Origin: Isoetes taiwanensis
Taxonomy: Eukaryota > Streptophyta > Lycopodiopsida > Isoetales > Isoetaceae
Direction of reading: 5' to 3'
Assembly: GCA_021234155.1 (NCBI GenBank)
Contig: JAJEKV010000013.1
Span: 15,291,877-15,355,876, forward strand
Length of the DNA stretch: 64,000 nt
The translations under genes and the position numbers were made by a program. This document shows positions 25,521 to 37,699 of the stretch, one piece after another. Under the pieces are notes generated by a model that saw nothing but the letters and a program-made list of their open reading frames with translations, did no database searches and was not told the DNA's origin. Numbering within the stretch: position 1 is the stretch's first letter; each line of letters opens with the position of its first letter.

Positions 25521-25737
25521 CTATTCTTCCCTTTGTGTGCTGTCTCACCTAATACCATCCCGCCAGGACCTCCTCCCTATCCCGATTTTCATCAAACCTC
25601 TCTATTCTTCCCTCAAATTTTCATCGACATTGCTTGGAGTTCATGCTCTCGATTCACTTTGCCAGCGTGATTGGGGATTCTACAGCAATATGCTTCTTAG
25701 TTCTCATGCATGCTAAGGTAAGGACAGTTTCAATTCA

Positions 25738-27330
25738 ATGGATTTAAAGTTAGAAGCACAGTATGATTCAATCTTGCAGCTCCGTAATGCTATCAGAGAA
25801 GATGCTATTCGTTGCCATGTAGAATTAAAAGTTGCGAAGTCAGATAAAACCAGGTTCACAGTATCTTGTCAGGATCAATCATGTCCATGGCGTTTGCATG
25901 CATCAGTTATACATGGTGGACCAAGATGTGAAATCAAGAATTTTATTAGCATGCATACTTGTGGAGGCATAACCAAGCTGTGCAACAAAGAAGCTTCTGC
26001 TGTCATGTTGGCTACAAAGTTTTTGGGCAAGATTAGAGATGATTCAAGTTATAAGCCAAAACAGTTGCAGGCAGATTATAGAAGGGAAACTGGTACGGAA
26101 ATAAGTTACAAACTTGCTTATAATGCTATCAAACATGCTCTTGGTTTGATTCATGGGGATTACTCTGCAGCATATAAGAAAGTTGCAGGATATTGTGAAG
26201 CAATTGCAGTAGCCAATCCAGGTACAATAGCTCTTGTGCAAGAAACTGCGGATGGCAAATTTTACAGACTTTTTTTGGCATTTGGTTCCTGTCTTCAAGG
26301 ATGGAAATTTTGTCGTCCATTCATTGGTTTAGATGGGACATTTCTCACAGGCAAGTACCTTGGCCATTTACTATGTGCAATGTGCATTGATCACGAATGG
26401 AGCGCTTTATCCTATTGCATTCGGATTCATTGACAACGAAAGTGAAGACAATTGGGTTTGGTTTTTGCAGTTGTTACGTAATAGTATTCAGGTTACAGAG
26501 CCTATTACTTTCGTGTCCGATAGAATGAAGGGATTGTTGCCAGCTATGGATCTCGTATTCCCAGATTGTGAACATGCTTTTTGTATGAGGCATCTTGATG
26601 CAAATCTGAAAAAGAAGTGCAACAATGGTGAGTTCATCCTACTGTTTTGGAAAGCCGCATATGCACAATCTATAGAGGGGTTCAATGAAGCCATTACGTG
26701 CATGAGAGGAATGAATAATGATGCAAGCGATTGGATACTTGCATCTGCGCCAATGAGCATTGGACCAATCAAGAATTCAAGGGAAAGCGTTACGGTCATC
26801 TAACGCCTAACATTGCAGAGGCTTTGAACTCTTGGCTACTTGAAGCCGAGACAAAGCCTTTACTATCAATGTTGGAAATTATTCTAAGCAACTTGTCGAG
26901 GCGCTTTTACGTGAATTATAATGAGGGACAAGCATTGTTGACGGCTCGTGGTGAAAATGCTGCATTTGCATTAGTGAAAGATGCACAACAACACATTGAC
27001 AGGGGTAATCGAAAGTGCTAGAAGGTATAGAATTTTTCCTTCCGATGCATTTGTTTTGAAGTGCATGGTCCCGGCATTCTTATGTTGTTAATATTGAGAC
27101 CAGACATGTACGTGTTTGGATTGGCGGACCCTTTGAGTTGCCTTGTGCTCATGCCATGGCTGCAATTTTGTTCAAAAGGCAACGCCTGCAATTATATGCA
27201 CATCGTGGTTATTTCTTGAGTTCTTATTGCGGTTCATATCTTTGGAGCTATTTATCCAGCCAATCTTAACCAACTAGAAGAGACTGAAATGCTTCCACCT
27301 GCAACAAAAGCGCCCCTCCCTGTGAGGGCC
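25738..27330 (+). pseudogene. MULE transposase, frameshifted
   Basis: The frame from ATG 25738 contains the MuDR DNA-binding region (CHVELKVAKSDKTRFTVSC, then CPWRLHA and a terminal HTC) over residues about 20-80, and the start of the MULE catalytic domain (FIGLDGTFLTGKYLG). Near 26385 the frame shifts to YPIAFGFIDNESEDNWVWFL and DRMKGLLPAMDLVFPDCEHA. A second shift near 26760 leads to RYGHLTPNIAEALNSWLLEA. After a stop near 27020, a SWIM-type zinc-finger remnant (FELPCAHAMAAI) lies at about 27130-27170 and a degenerate C-terminal knuckle near 27390. Intact, it would cut and paste the element by binding its TIRs. At least two frameshifts and several stops make it non-autonomous. Confidence 0.92.
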
Positions 27331-27947
27331 TAAGAGGAAGCGTGAACGTCTGCATTAAGACAAGACTAAAGCAAAACGTATTTACAAATGTACACTGGGT
27401 AATAATGGCCACAACGGCGGACATGTAGGAATCCCATTTGAGCACATTGATTAAACAGAAACACATTTGTTTTGATTCATTGGTTGTTTTGATCCATCCT
27501 GGAAAGCCAGGTTATGAACAATTCTTCTTTGAAGCATAATCATATTGTAATGTGTAATGTAACTATTTCTCCGGATATGAATGCACTTCTATGTAACTAT
27601 TTTTTGGACTGGGCATACTGTAACTGTCTCTGCTGCATTTCCTAGAAAGCCTATTCCTCAGGAAGAAGCTAAACGTTAATGGCCTCTTCGGTACCAGAAG
27701 AAGGCTCAAGAAGCAGAAGTGGATCATGCCTTTTATAAGCTTGGTATTTGTGTGACAGTCAATGCACGTTGAACTACTTATGAGAGAACTACTTGGTTGC
27801 AGTAGCTTAATTGGTTATTTTATACCTTCCAGACTATTTGGGTAGAGTAGTGGAGTTTTTTAAAGCAGCAAATAACGATCTCTGGTTCACTGCGCAGTAT
27901 TCGACGTCGTTCAACCGTGAACTGTCATTCGATGAAAAATAGAGGGG

Positions 27948-28025
27948 CATTTTCGGAATTTAGGAAATATGAAGGGCAATCTGGGAAATAGTTAGAGAAT
28001 TAAGGGTATTTGGGTAATTTTCCCT
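27948..28025 (-). repeat. MULE right terminal inverted repeat
   Basis: Reverse complement of the left TIR at 25443-25520. The outer end is GGGTAATTTTCCCT at 28012-28025. Confidence 0.93.
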
Positions 28026-28304
28026 AACCAGTATGTTCTATTATTTCGTTTGGTATTTGGGGAGGGTATCCCTGGCATGGTTGAGCCTAGATTTGGCGGC
28101 TGTATTGTTTTGCAAATCGTATTTTGAGGGTATTTTTGGAACGGGTTGAGCTGGTTATTGCCGTATATGCGAATTTGGATTTGTGGTTTCATGATGTCGA
28201 TTTAGAAAGAAATTTTGGCTTCTGGTTTTGGAGATCGGGTGGAGAGGTGCAGGCTTGAGGCACAGAGCAGGATGAGAAGGGGCGGGATGAGACGGCTGCC
28301 TGAG

Positions 28305-28665
28305 GCTTAGGCTGGTTTAGAGAATCCGCTTTTGAATCTGGTTTTGAAGAATCCGGTTTTGAAGAGGCGACATAGAGCATCCGGTCTGCTTGGCATAGAG
28401 AATCCGGATCTGCTTGGGCAGTGCATGGAGAATCCGGTCTGCTCAGATTTGCCGGTGTAGCCGGATTGGGGCAGAGACTGGAGACTGGGATCTCACGGCT
28501 TCATGCTGGTTCCGGATGCCTTCACGTTCCTTTTGTTTTTCTTTCTTCTTCTAACCATGTGCAGCCGGATATGGATTTGCTGTGGGCTTCTAACCATGTG
28601 CAGCCGGATGGCTTGACCTTGTTTTTTTTTTTAATCTTCTAACCATGTGCAGCTTTTCGGCCATT
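28305..28665. repeat. Short direct repeats upstream of OBAP
   Basis: Two motif sets recur: GAGAATCCGG-type words with GTCTGCTTGG (about 28318-28445) and CTTCTAACCATGTGCAGC three times (about 28548, 28588 and 28636). This lies in the putative promoter region of the downstream gene. No ORF of note. Confidence 0.8.
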
Positions 28666-29020
28666 GGAAGTGGCAGGCGTTTTAGTGACGAAAAATTCAA
28701 TGGCCCTTGATTTGGTATAGAGCACAGAATATTCAAACGACCAACGGCCAGAAATCAAGGACAGGGAAAAACCCGATAAATTAAGCAATGTAAATTTGGG
28801 GCTCTAACTTAAAATATCTATGAAGGAAATTTCTGGTGGGGTGAGCAGTCCAGCGTTGTGAGATTTAATTACACGCGTCCGTTTTGGAAACATGCAAAGA
28901 TGCAGAATGGGAGGTGAGCAGAGGATGGGGAGCTATGTACTTAGTTAGGTTTGTTCTCAGCAACAATGGAAGGCGTTAAAAGCGCAATCGACTGGAAGGA
29001 GCTTGCAGCCGTTTGGAAGG

Positions 29021-29791
29021 ATGGAGCACAAGATGGAGCAGAAGCTGGAGCCTGTGGAGAATATCCACGCTTACTTCTGCGCGTAAGGCCTGCCCCTCAT
29101 CATATGTTACTAATTTGCATTTTCAATTCCAACTTACCACCTTTGGCTGCATGCATGCAGGTTTCACATATACAATTTTGATCCAAAGAGGCAGGTGGAG
29201 GCGCATCATTACTGCAGCATGCTCGGCGAGGAAGTGCGGCAGTGCGTGATCTACGACTCCGCCAAGCGCAACGCGAAGCTCATCGGCATAGAATACATAA
29301 TTTCTGAGGAATTGTTCCTCTCCCTTGATGATGAAGAGAAGAAGCTTTGGCACTCCCACCAGTATGAGGTTAAAAGTGGCATCCTCTTCATGCCTGGTAT
29401 GCCCAAGGCCCTTGAGCACCAAGAAATGGCCACCCTGGCCAAAACCTATGGTAAGACTTTCCACTTCTGGCAAGTTGACCTTGGTCATCGCTTGCCCCTT
29501 GGCTTGCCTCAACTCATGGCCTCTTTTACTTCTGATGGTCAATTTCATCCAGATCTCGCTAGAGGTATGACCTTTAATCTCTATTGTGTTTATTAGTATT
29601 TGGTTTTAATGTTATTTCTTCTTACAGATGCGGAGAAGCGTTTCAATATTTCTTTTGAAGAGAATCGTAAAGATCGAGTCGATCTTGAAGGGCCAAAAAT
29701 GGGCATTCATCCTCTTGCTGATCAATGGGTCAAGGGCAAGGCCTTCATTACTACCAAGGAAGAAGTATCTCTTTGCAAGAGCGCTATGTGA
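29021..29791 (+). CDS. Oil body-associated protein (OBAP, DUF1264)
   Basis: Three exons: 29021-29082, 29161-29564 and 29628-29791, with GT-AG introns of 78 and 63 bp, giving 209 residues. Family hallmarks in order: LEPVENIHAYFCAFH (9-23), QVEAHHYC (32-39), IGIEYIISE (62-70), KLWHSHQYEVKSG (82-94), LAKTYGK and QVDLGHRLPLGLPQLM, and a C-terminal ADQW segment. OBAP proteins associate with lipid droplets in seeds and other oil-storing tissue and affect oil-body size and stability. No signal peptide or hydrophobic hairpin is visible, as usual. The start is uncertain: ATG 29021 is the first in frame, but family N-termini are often longer, the frame is open upstream to 28949 without an ATG, and ATG 28966 in another frame overlaps it. 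A 5' exon may be missing. Confidence 0.9.
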
Positions 29792-31180
29792 TTACAATTT
29801 CTAGTAAGAGGGGTGATTACAATTTCTAGTCATTACAAGAGCTCCATATGATTACAATTTCTAGTAGGTCCTATTTGTAGTTTTGTGTTTGGCATTGTTG
29901 GCAAGCTTTTAATAAGTCCTTTAAAATGGACCTCGAAGATTTTGAGTATGAACTTCTAAGTTCTTTGAATAGAACGAGATAATCATGAAATATCAACTAG
30001 ATCAGTAGAGTAAGGCTTATGAGGATTCTAAATTACTTTACAATGGGGATATCCTTAAACACATCTTTCTTGGAACATGGTTACGAGAACTGGGTAGTAT
30101 CTGGGTAGTATCTCCCCTGAAGAAGAAGGGAGGTACCTTGTAGTAACCTAGGGTTAGTAGAAAAGTAGCCATGAAGTACAAGATTTGGTAATGAGGGGTA
30201 ACCATATAAATTGTGGGCTATTTGCAGGCAATTCTTTCTATCTATCGATCTCTTATGGGGAATCCATTGAATGATTTTTTTATCTTTAATAGAATACATA
30301 TCCTTACCTGAAATTAAAAAAAAAAAAAAAGAAAGAAAAAAGATCGTATTTCATATAAAATGAGTTTATAATGCTATGTGCACATTTTATTATTATATCT
30401 TTCTATATATGTGATTAATAGAAATAAAAAAAAAAAAAAAAGTGATTTTTTAGTTCCAAAAAATTCCAAAGAAAATGTTTTTAAGGCGAAAAAAATCTAG
30501 AAGAATTTACATTTGGAATCAAAAAATATTTTTGGCAATAACATGTGGCTTTCTTAAACATCCTAATTGCACGTTTGCAAAGAGAAATTTAGCACTTTGG
30601 CTCCTGCATCTCGGCTGCTAGATTTATTTCTGGCATTTGTGGAGATTGCTTCGGATTCCAAGTGATTTCACTTTGATTATTATAGAGGGAGCAAAGGGAA
30701 GAAAATCAACACAGAGGAAGGAAATGCTCTATAATTTTTGCGCCTTCACAAATCAATAAGGGAGCAAAAGTTCCATCGTTTCAGCGCACATACTGTCAAG
30801 CTTTACCAACATTCTGTTCCCCACATCCTTTCACTATACTTACATTACGAACCGAAAACCTTTTCCATCCAAACAGGTACCATCTTTATTATGCCCCTGT
30901 GCGAAAAATCACTCGATTTGCATTAGATGACAATTTAGTACAGTTGCAAACAAAGCAACTAAATCCATCTTCTAGAAAATGGTTTGCCACTGATTACTCT
31001 ATAATCGGTGTATGGACACATGCATATGACCTGAGAATGCAAGCTTTAAAGACACTGGCTAGGCATAGTGCATAAGAAACAAAAAGGGGTCTAGCAGTCT
31101 GGGGTCTAGTTTAATTCTTTCCTAATCTCCTATAAGGAGCCCAACATTTTTTCTACTATACGCTCGTTGGCCCATGTCTT
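29792..31180. other. 3' flank of OBAP and AT-rich intergenic DNA
   Basis: Three copies of TGATTACAATTTCTAGT lie at 29788-29867, just after the stop codon. A-rich runs follow at about 30316-30333 and 30427-30441. No gene is recognised. Confidence 0.4.
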
Positions 31181-31499
31181 ACACAAGGCACCCAAAATTA
31201 AAACACTACATGGTTTTTTCTATGGTTGTGACTAGAAAACCATTCTACAAAACCAATAGGTGTTTGGGGGTTAATTTCATTAAAAACCATATGTCGCTAA
31301 ACTAGTTGGTCTTCTTATAAGGTCTGTTAAAATGGTATTACGTCATGGTGATTGTAAATGGCTTATTTCTAGTGTTTGTGACAGTGGTATTATATGTTGG
31401 TACGTGGATGTGGTACATATATTGTTTTAAGGGTACGGTTTGTCCATGTGGTATAATGTGATGGTTGTGGATGTAGTTTCAATGTAGTGCTCTATTCAT

Positions 31500-32340
31500 G
31501 TGATTTCATAATGTGGTACTTGTTGTGGTTTGTTATTGTGGAAAACTAGCCCGATCAATTTTCATGGTAAATATGCACGGTTCGAATTGTGTTAATAGCA
31601 ATAAATCATTATTAGTTGATTAATCAAAGTATTTAGGGTTTTCTATTAAAGCACTATTGTGCTTATCAAAATTAGATATAACAGTTTTGTTCTAAATGTG
31701 CACTGTTTTATAACGCATTAGGGTCATGGTTATCATTGATAAACTAGTAATGTTATATAGTCTGAAGCATTTCAAGTTAATAGACTAAAACCATTAAGAA
31801 CTATGGATGGTTTGTTACGTATTGTAGTACTTATTAAAGTTGGCAATTGGTGTGGTTTCTAAGTGCAGTCTTCGTACCTAAGTAGAAAACATGTGTGATT
31901 TTTTTAAGGGTGGTTTTCAAATGTAATAATTTGGTTACTATACGTTTTTTTTTAATTTTAAAGAGTAGTTTTAACGAATAGAAAACTTGCGTGGTTTTCT
32001 TTAAATGTAATTTTTTAAGGTCATTTTTATTTTTTTATTTTAAATGTAGTTTTTACGAATAGGAAACTCGTGTGGTTTTCTTTAAGTGTGGTTCTTCAAG
32101 TTGTTTTTTTGTTTGAAAGTGTAATATTTTATGGTTTTCTTTTTAAGTGTGGTTTTTCAAGGTTAAAATTTGGTTTCTATATGTTGTTTTTAACACAATG
32201 TAACGTTGTTTCCTTCAAAAACAACATTGCTAACAATAATGTAACGTTGCTAACATTATTTCTTAAAAAAATATGTTCTTTTTACATTGCTCTTGTTGTT
32301 TCCTTAAAAAAATATGTTCTTTTCAAAATTATGTTCTTTT
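31500..32340. repeat. Left subterminal GTGGTTTT repeat region
   Basis: T-rich DNA with repeated GTGGTTTTC(T)TTAAGTGTGG-like words and internal duplications (for example AAAAAAATATGTTCTTTT near 32265 and 32310). The long T-rich open frame here is low complexity, not a gene. Confidence 0.55.
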
Positions 32341-33334
32341 CAAAATTGCTCTTGTTGTTTTCCAAAATTATTTTGAGAAGAGCCTATTCCATTTACATTT
32401 CGGGATAGCGCTTAGAATCTCCCACATCTAAGGCCTAAAATTGACATTTCTAACCAAAATCGAAGTTGAAAAACAGCATTGCTTTATTATCAATATTTGA
32501 TATATCCAAAATATACAAGATGGTTTATACTGAATTCTTCATCACGGGAACACAGAAACAGTAATGCAATAAGAAAACCTGGACTTGGACTTCGTGTCGC
32601 CTGCATAAAAGACAAAGCTTGCTATGAAAAGCATGATTTCAGAGTAAGCATTCCAAATTGAATATGACTTAGAGAAATCTGCCCATTTTGGGCTTCTTCT
32701 AGCACTAAAAACAGAGCTTTTCAAAATTGGCAAATGACTTTCTTTGGGGTTTCGCAAACGAGCCAAAGAAAAGAATTAATGGTCGCATATAACCTGTCTT
32801 GTTCATCATTACCATCCGATGATGGGCTTCCACTATGATGCGAAGAATCCACTCGAATTTCCTCGCAGATCCATGCCCATGTTTGCTTATGCTACCCTTT
32901 TCGATTAGGCCAAAATCGTGCAAGGGAAGAAAATGTAAGAAATCGAAGAGTCAGACGGAGTTTATCCGCCTTTTCCAAAGATAGTTCAAGCCAAGATTCT
33001 CCATAGCCGGAGAGCTTCGTCATAGCTACATAAGAAAAAGCTAGTCAGAAGAAATGCTATAAAAAGAGGGGCAAATATCAAAAGAAGCAAAACCTCAAAA
33101 GTTTCTTATCTGCCATGTTCATATCCATCGTTGTAGCTGGAACTCCTAAAAAATGATGCGAGCTTAGAACATGAAGATTTAGCAGCTGGCTTACCGGAAG
33201 AAGCTGAATCTTTCTTGCTTAGACCCATCCGTCTTTGTTTGAGCTAGAAAGAGCGATAGATGTTCGGATAGAGGACGCCAAGGACGTGAGCAAACTCATC
33301 TATACTTCTGCAAAAACCAGGCATATCTTGCAAA

Positions 33335-33450
33335 CTGATTGAAGAAGCGGATTGAAACGAAGCGCAGTAAAGCGGATGAAGCGGAAGCAGTGTAACCTAA
33401 AGCGGAAGCAAAGATTGAAGCGGAAGCAGAGATTGAAGCGGTAACCTAAA
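33335..33450. repeat. AGCGGAAGC minisatellite
   Basis: Repeats of AAGCGGAAGC and GATTGAAGCGG, with TGTAACCTAAA interspersed twice. Non-coding. Confidence 0.8.
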
Positions 33451-33830
33451 ATCCCGCCAATCGGATCTTTCTTCTTGGATCGATGACCTGTACTAATCTG
33501 AACTGTCCATACATTAGAATAAATTAGATTGTTTCCCACGGGAGGTAGTTTCAAATTTATTTTTCATTGGTAAACCCAATGGGAGATGGAAACCAATGCC
33601 CCAATATATTTTCTTTTGATATTCATGGAAAGTATTGTCCCAATATTTTTCCCTTTAAAATTCGTAAACGTCCGCAAAGTGGAATTTTCATGTTTTTTAT
33701 CTCTTTGTTTAAAAGAGGAAAACCAGCCCGGTCAGGAGCTCAGGCAGCGCCGCCAAAGCTCTGGAAATGGTGCAATGCCAGCATCCTGTAACCAATCCGG
33801 CGATTTCCACCACGATTTTTGGCTCTTCAG

Positions 33831-34165
33831 ATCCGCAAGAATAGGGGCGTTTCTTTCTTATATATCAAGAATCTTCAGCTCCTGCTTCAATCTTTAGACA
33901 AGAAACAGGGACCGGATCCGCAAGAATAGGGGCGTTTCTGCTTATATATCAATAAACTTCAGCTCCTGCTTCAATCTTTAGACAAGAAACAGGGGCCGGA
34001 TTATATCTTCAAATTCCTATCTTCAATCTTCTTGCTTATCTAAGAAGAAATAGGGACCGGATCACAGAAACAGAAACAGGGGTCGCTTGTATCGCAGAAA
34101 CAGGGCCGGATCCGCAACAGGGGTCGCTTATATCACAGAAACAGGGCCGGATCCGCAAGACGAGA
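33831..34165. repeat. 85-bp tandem repeat plus shorter derivatives
   Basis: ATCCGCAAGAATAGGGGCGT starts at 33831 and again at 33916, each followed by the same CTTCAGCTCCTGCTTCAATC segment. From about 34000 shorter units with AGAAACAGGG(G/A)CCGGATC recur to 34165. Confidence 0.9.
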
Positions 34166-34246
34166 ACTTACTTAGACCTAAATTTTTTGCCACGTAGCAA
34201 AAAATTCCGCCTTGCGGACATTTACATGGCGCAACCGCATTGGCTC

Positions 34247-34325
34247 GGGGGTTTCTTGAAATAAAACCCCCTGGCGGCACCGCTCGCGAGCGGCCGCCAG
34301 GGGGTTTATTTCAAGAAACCCCCTC
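34247..34325. repeat. GC-rich long hairpin (foldback)
   Basis: Inverted repeat with arms of about 38 bases. GGGGGTTTCTTGAAATAAA at 34247 pairs with the segment ending at 34325, continuing through CCCCCTGGCGGC to an apex at CGCTCGCGAGCG (about 34281-34292). Only small indels break the pairing. The GGCGGCACCGC word recurs in the foldback at 41888-42019. Confidence 0.9.
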
Positions 34326-36260
34326 CCCAATGCAGTTTCCTCCATCATAGAACGCATTGATATTGCTTCTTTTGGTATGGAAGATAACATTGCATCCTCC
34401 TAGAATAAGTGCTTTTGTAACAGGGGTGTAGAGTTAGCCAACACTCAGGTCTCTGTCTATGATTGACTAGGCATGCTAGCCAAGCATGTTTGGGCAAATA
34501 TATCATGCGTAATAATTGTGAAAAATTAGTTCTAGTTTAATATAAAGAGCAATTCGTATCTCAAAGTGCATACATAGTTTGTATCTCAAGCATGGCAACT
34601 GAGTATTCTGAAGCCAACAAAGTAATGTGCCTTTGCATTTTAGGCAACCCGATCGTGTATATGTTGCAGTTACAATTCTGGACAAATTAGCGTTTTTAAT
34701 GCACACTTTAGTTGTGCGTGTTTCAGAAGCACTTAGTATCAAGCTACTTAGCACCAACTTTTGGTTTTCAATTGGATTCATAATGTAGAATGCTTAGACC
34801 ATACTAGAGAAAGTGACATGTTTTGCATATGGTTAGTCATCTACAATTCAAGAGCAATCAACATGAAAGTTTTCTAACTTTGCAAATTAGGCAACGTAAA
34901 AAAGCCTTGAAAATTAGATTGAAATATAAAGCCATATAATAATTGCTAGTTGAACTGAGCAGGGCAAAAAGAAGCATTGAGAAACTTATGTGAACAAGTT
35001 AGACTTCTTCTGTATATAGAAGAGTAGACGAAAATAACCTAGGGAACAATTATCTAACTTTGGAAATCCAATGGTTCTAGTTGTGTCAATGGTTCGAATA
35101 ATTTGTAGATATTACAAACATATGAAGTTGTTTCCTTACGCATTCTATCTAGCCAAAAAAGGCTCGGTCCAATCTTTTGGAGCCAAGCTGAATTTGAATA
35201 GAAGGCAAAACCGCCAAACTTGTGTAAATCAAAACCAAGGTGTATAGTTGTAGTTTTTCTAAGTCGATTCCTAATTGTTTTACTTAAGTGGTTCTCGCTC
35301 TTCCCCGTTCCGAAATAGGTTCATGCCGATTTGCTGTGAATAAAAGGATGGTTAATGCTCAAGGCAACTCAGTCATTACCAAGCTACATTGAAATAGCTA
35401 CAATGTTTTTTTAATGGTTTTGATTTAATTTCAATATCAAGTAATGTTCGAATGATGAAACAATAATGATCTAAGGAGAATCCATGTTGGAAGAGATTTG
35501 TTCTTGCATATGTTATTCTAAACTCTATATAGTGGATTGTTTGCCTTTGAACTTGGTTTGTTATATTCTTTAAAATATTTCTCTCACACTTCAGAAACCT
35601 AAATGCTTTCAGTGTCTTAGTATTTTAGGAATCTAGAACTTAAATACAAGAGAGCACTTCATATGTATTGAAGCATGGCTTATAAGCAATTTATTTTGAG
35701 CAACTTAGAAAAACAAAAGTTGCACCATATTGTATGGTTCAACGAAGTTGCTGGTGCCTTGCATTTCAAGCAATCTAGAACATGGATGCTATCATAAGTT
35801 AGCATCTCATGTACGTTGTCAGCATGCAGATCGGTCTTCACCATTCACGCTATTCTACACGTTAGAGCATTTAAAAAATAGTCTGAGATGATTTGCCCAT
35901 TTCGTCACCTTGTGTGCCACTATTGCACTCTGCACTGCCATTCTGCACCAACGAAGCAAATTTTGACCACAACCTGCAAAAACTTAAGGCAGCATCGGAT
36001 TCTACCGAGATTTGGCATCATGTCATCACATGGTGAGGGCGCCACAGGGAGGGGGGAGGGTGGCTAGGCATTGAGATAATTCAAAAAACCACCAACTAAA
36101 CATAGTCCTTTATTGTTTCAATGATCTCGATCACCATAATGCCTTGTCAATACTTCTTAGATTTATTTTAAAGCAACATGCCTTAAAACATGCCTTAACC
36201 TCCTGAGCTAAATAGCAATTTTAATAATATTCGATTCCTCCTAAGGTATAAGTCAACGTT
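34326..36260. other. Central AT-rich part of the CACTA-like element
   Basis: No coding exon or repeat of note. Open frames are short and AT-driven. Confidence 0.35.
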
Positions 36261-36267
36261 ATCCCAT

Positions 36268-36763
36268 GTGGTGAGAAGTAGTGGTGTCGTTCGCCTTGTG
36301 GCATTAAATGGAGGAAAAGGTCAAGATTCCAAAGTGAAAGAACTAACATTTCCAGTTCTGTTTATTCCTAAAGAGGAGATCAATTCTGGCACTAACAGTC
36401 TCGATCCCTTTCTTGAGCCTTTGATTCAAGAGTTAAGAAACCTTTATGTAACAGGACTGGAGGTGAACTACGCATTTGATGCTAATGTTATTCATCCAGG
36501 GTTGCCGCAAGTTTTTCATCAAAGGTGTATTCTATATGCCATTACATCAGATTATCCTGCACAATGTGAAGTTTGGAAATTGTCTTCTAGTAAGCGCCTA
36601 TGTCCTCATTAAACCATAACAAAATATCATTCTGATTCTTGCTTCTTTGTTGTGGACAGGTGTGAAAGTTCCGTGTAGACGATGTGATATTGTGTTGTCA
36701 ATTTCTTCAGACAACTCATATTACTATAATGACTTGTTGAAGCGAACACAAGATCACAAGTGA
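36268..36763 (+). pseudogene. Tnp2-like transposase fragment
   Basis: An open frame (36268-36589) joined across a plausible GT-AG intron (36590-36659) to 36660-36763. It contains FPVLFIPKEEINSG, DPFLEPLIQELRNLYVTGLE and DYPAQCEVWKL, then CRRCD after the intron. The pattern of a LxPLIxEL..L..G(I/L)xV motif, a (D/Y)PAxxEV motif and a CxxC just beyond resembles the central part of CACTA Tnp2 transposases. No complete domain remains before or after, so this is a relic inside the 31.2-38.4 kb element. Confidence 0.5.
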
Positions 36764-37699
36764 TCTAGATCACATTTTTTCTCAAGATCACAAATGATCT
36801 AGAAGAAACAAACTTTAACATTTAAAATAATAATACCCAAAGATAATGAATGCAAATCCACAACTACAAAATCAATTTGATGTCTTCACACTGACTATGT
36901 GGTTTTGAGACTTAATTTTTGCCCCTCAGCGTATATATGTTGCAGGGTAAAATAAATCAATCTAACACCACACTCAATGGAAAAATAGCTAAATGTTAAG
37001 GTAATTAGCACTCAATCCTCCACATCAGTTTCTTAAAAAATTTTCTGGCCCAGATTGTGTGAGAGGGAATATGCTGTTTAATATGCCTAGACTCGAAGGC
37101 CATAAATGTGTTATGGCATAACTAAGTGGATCACTCAGTGAAGTACAAGTATTTCATAACTACTTCAACATGATGGTCTTGTTGAAAAAGGCAAAATTGG
37201 TTTGAATTATTTTCATACATAGAAACTATTTATGGCTTTCTTCCCCTCCGGAGCAAAATGTATATCATTATCTCAAACCTTTTTAATGACAGACTGAACG
37301 TCAAACATAATTGAGCACCTATGTATTGTTATCGTTGAATCAATGGTTCATAGTTAGACACAACCAGACCTAAATGCATTTTTACTATTGAACCAGTGGT
37401 TGATATTCACACACACTTCTCACTTAGGTGATGATTATTAGCAATGAATTCAACTACAACAAATGACGATGTGAATAACATGTTGATTCATAACTCTCTT
37501 CCCTCAACATCCTTGATATTAGTATGTAGGAAATGAATGGTGTACTTAATACCTCCGAAATATGCTCCTTAATATTGGATAATACCACTATAAAATACCA
37601 TAAAAACAAATAAAAAACTCGACCATAGACCATGTTAGCTATTACATTACAAAGATCGACCAACAAAACCCTGTAAAAAACCATTAAGAAGTTTAGAAT

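Larger units (their letters stand above)
25443..28025 (+). mobile_element. Mutator-like DNA transposon (MULE) with TIRs
   Basis: Inverted termini match over about 78 bp: 25443-25520 and the complement of 27948-28025, both starting AGGGAAAATTACCC, with two mismatches in the first 65 bases. Total length is about 2.58 kb. Flanks show an imperfect candidate target duplication (TAACCATA before, TAACCAGTA after, sharing the terminal T). Inside is a transposase in the plus orientation. Long TIRs and a MuDR/MULE/SWIM protein fit the Mutator superfamily. Close TIR identity suggests a not very old insertion, although the transposase is broken. The right end lies about 1 kb upstream of the OBAP gene. 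Confidence 0.93.

Noticed and set aside
32070-32408. Phe/Leu-rich membrane protein
   Set aside because: T-rich subterminal repeat DNA with internal duplications gives artefactual hydrophobic frames.
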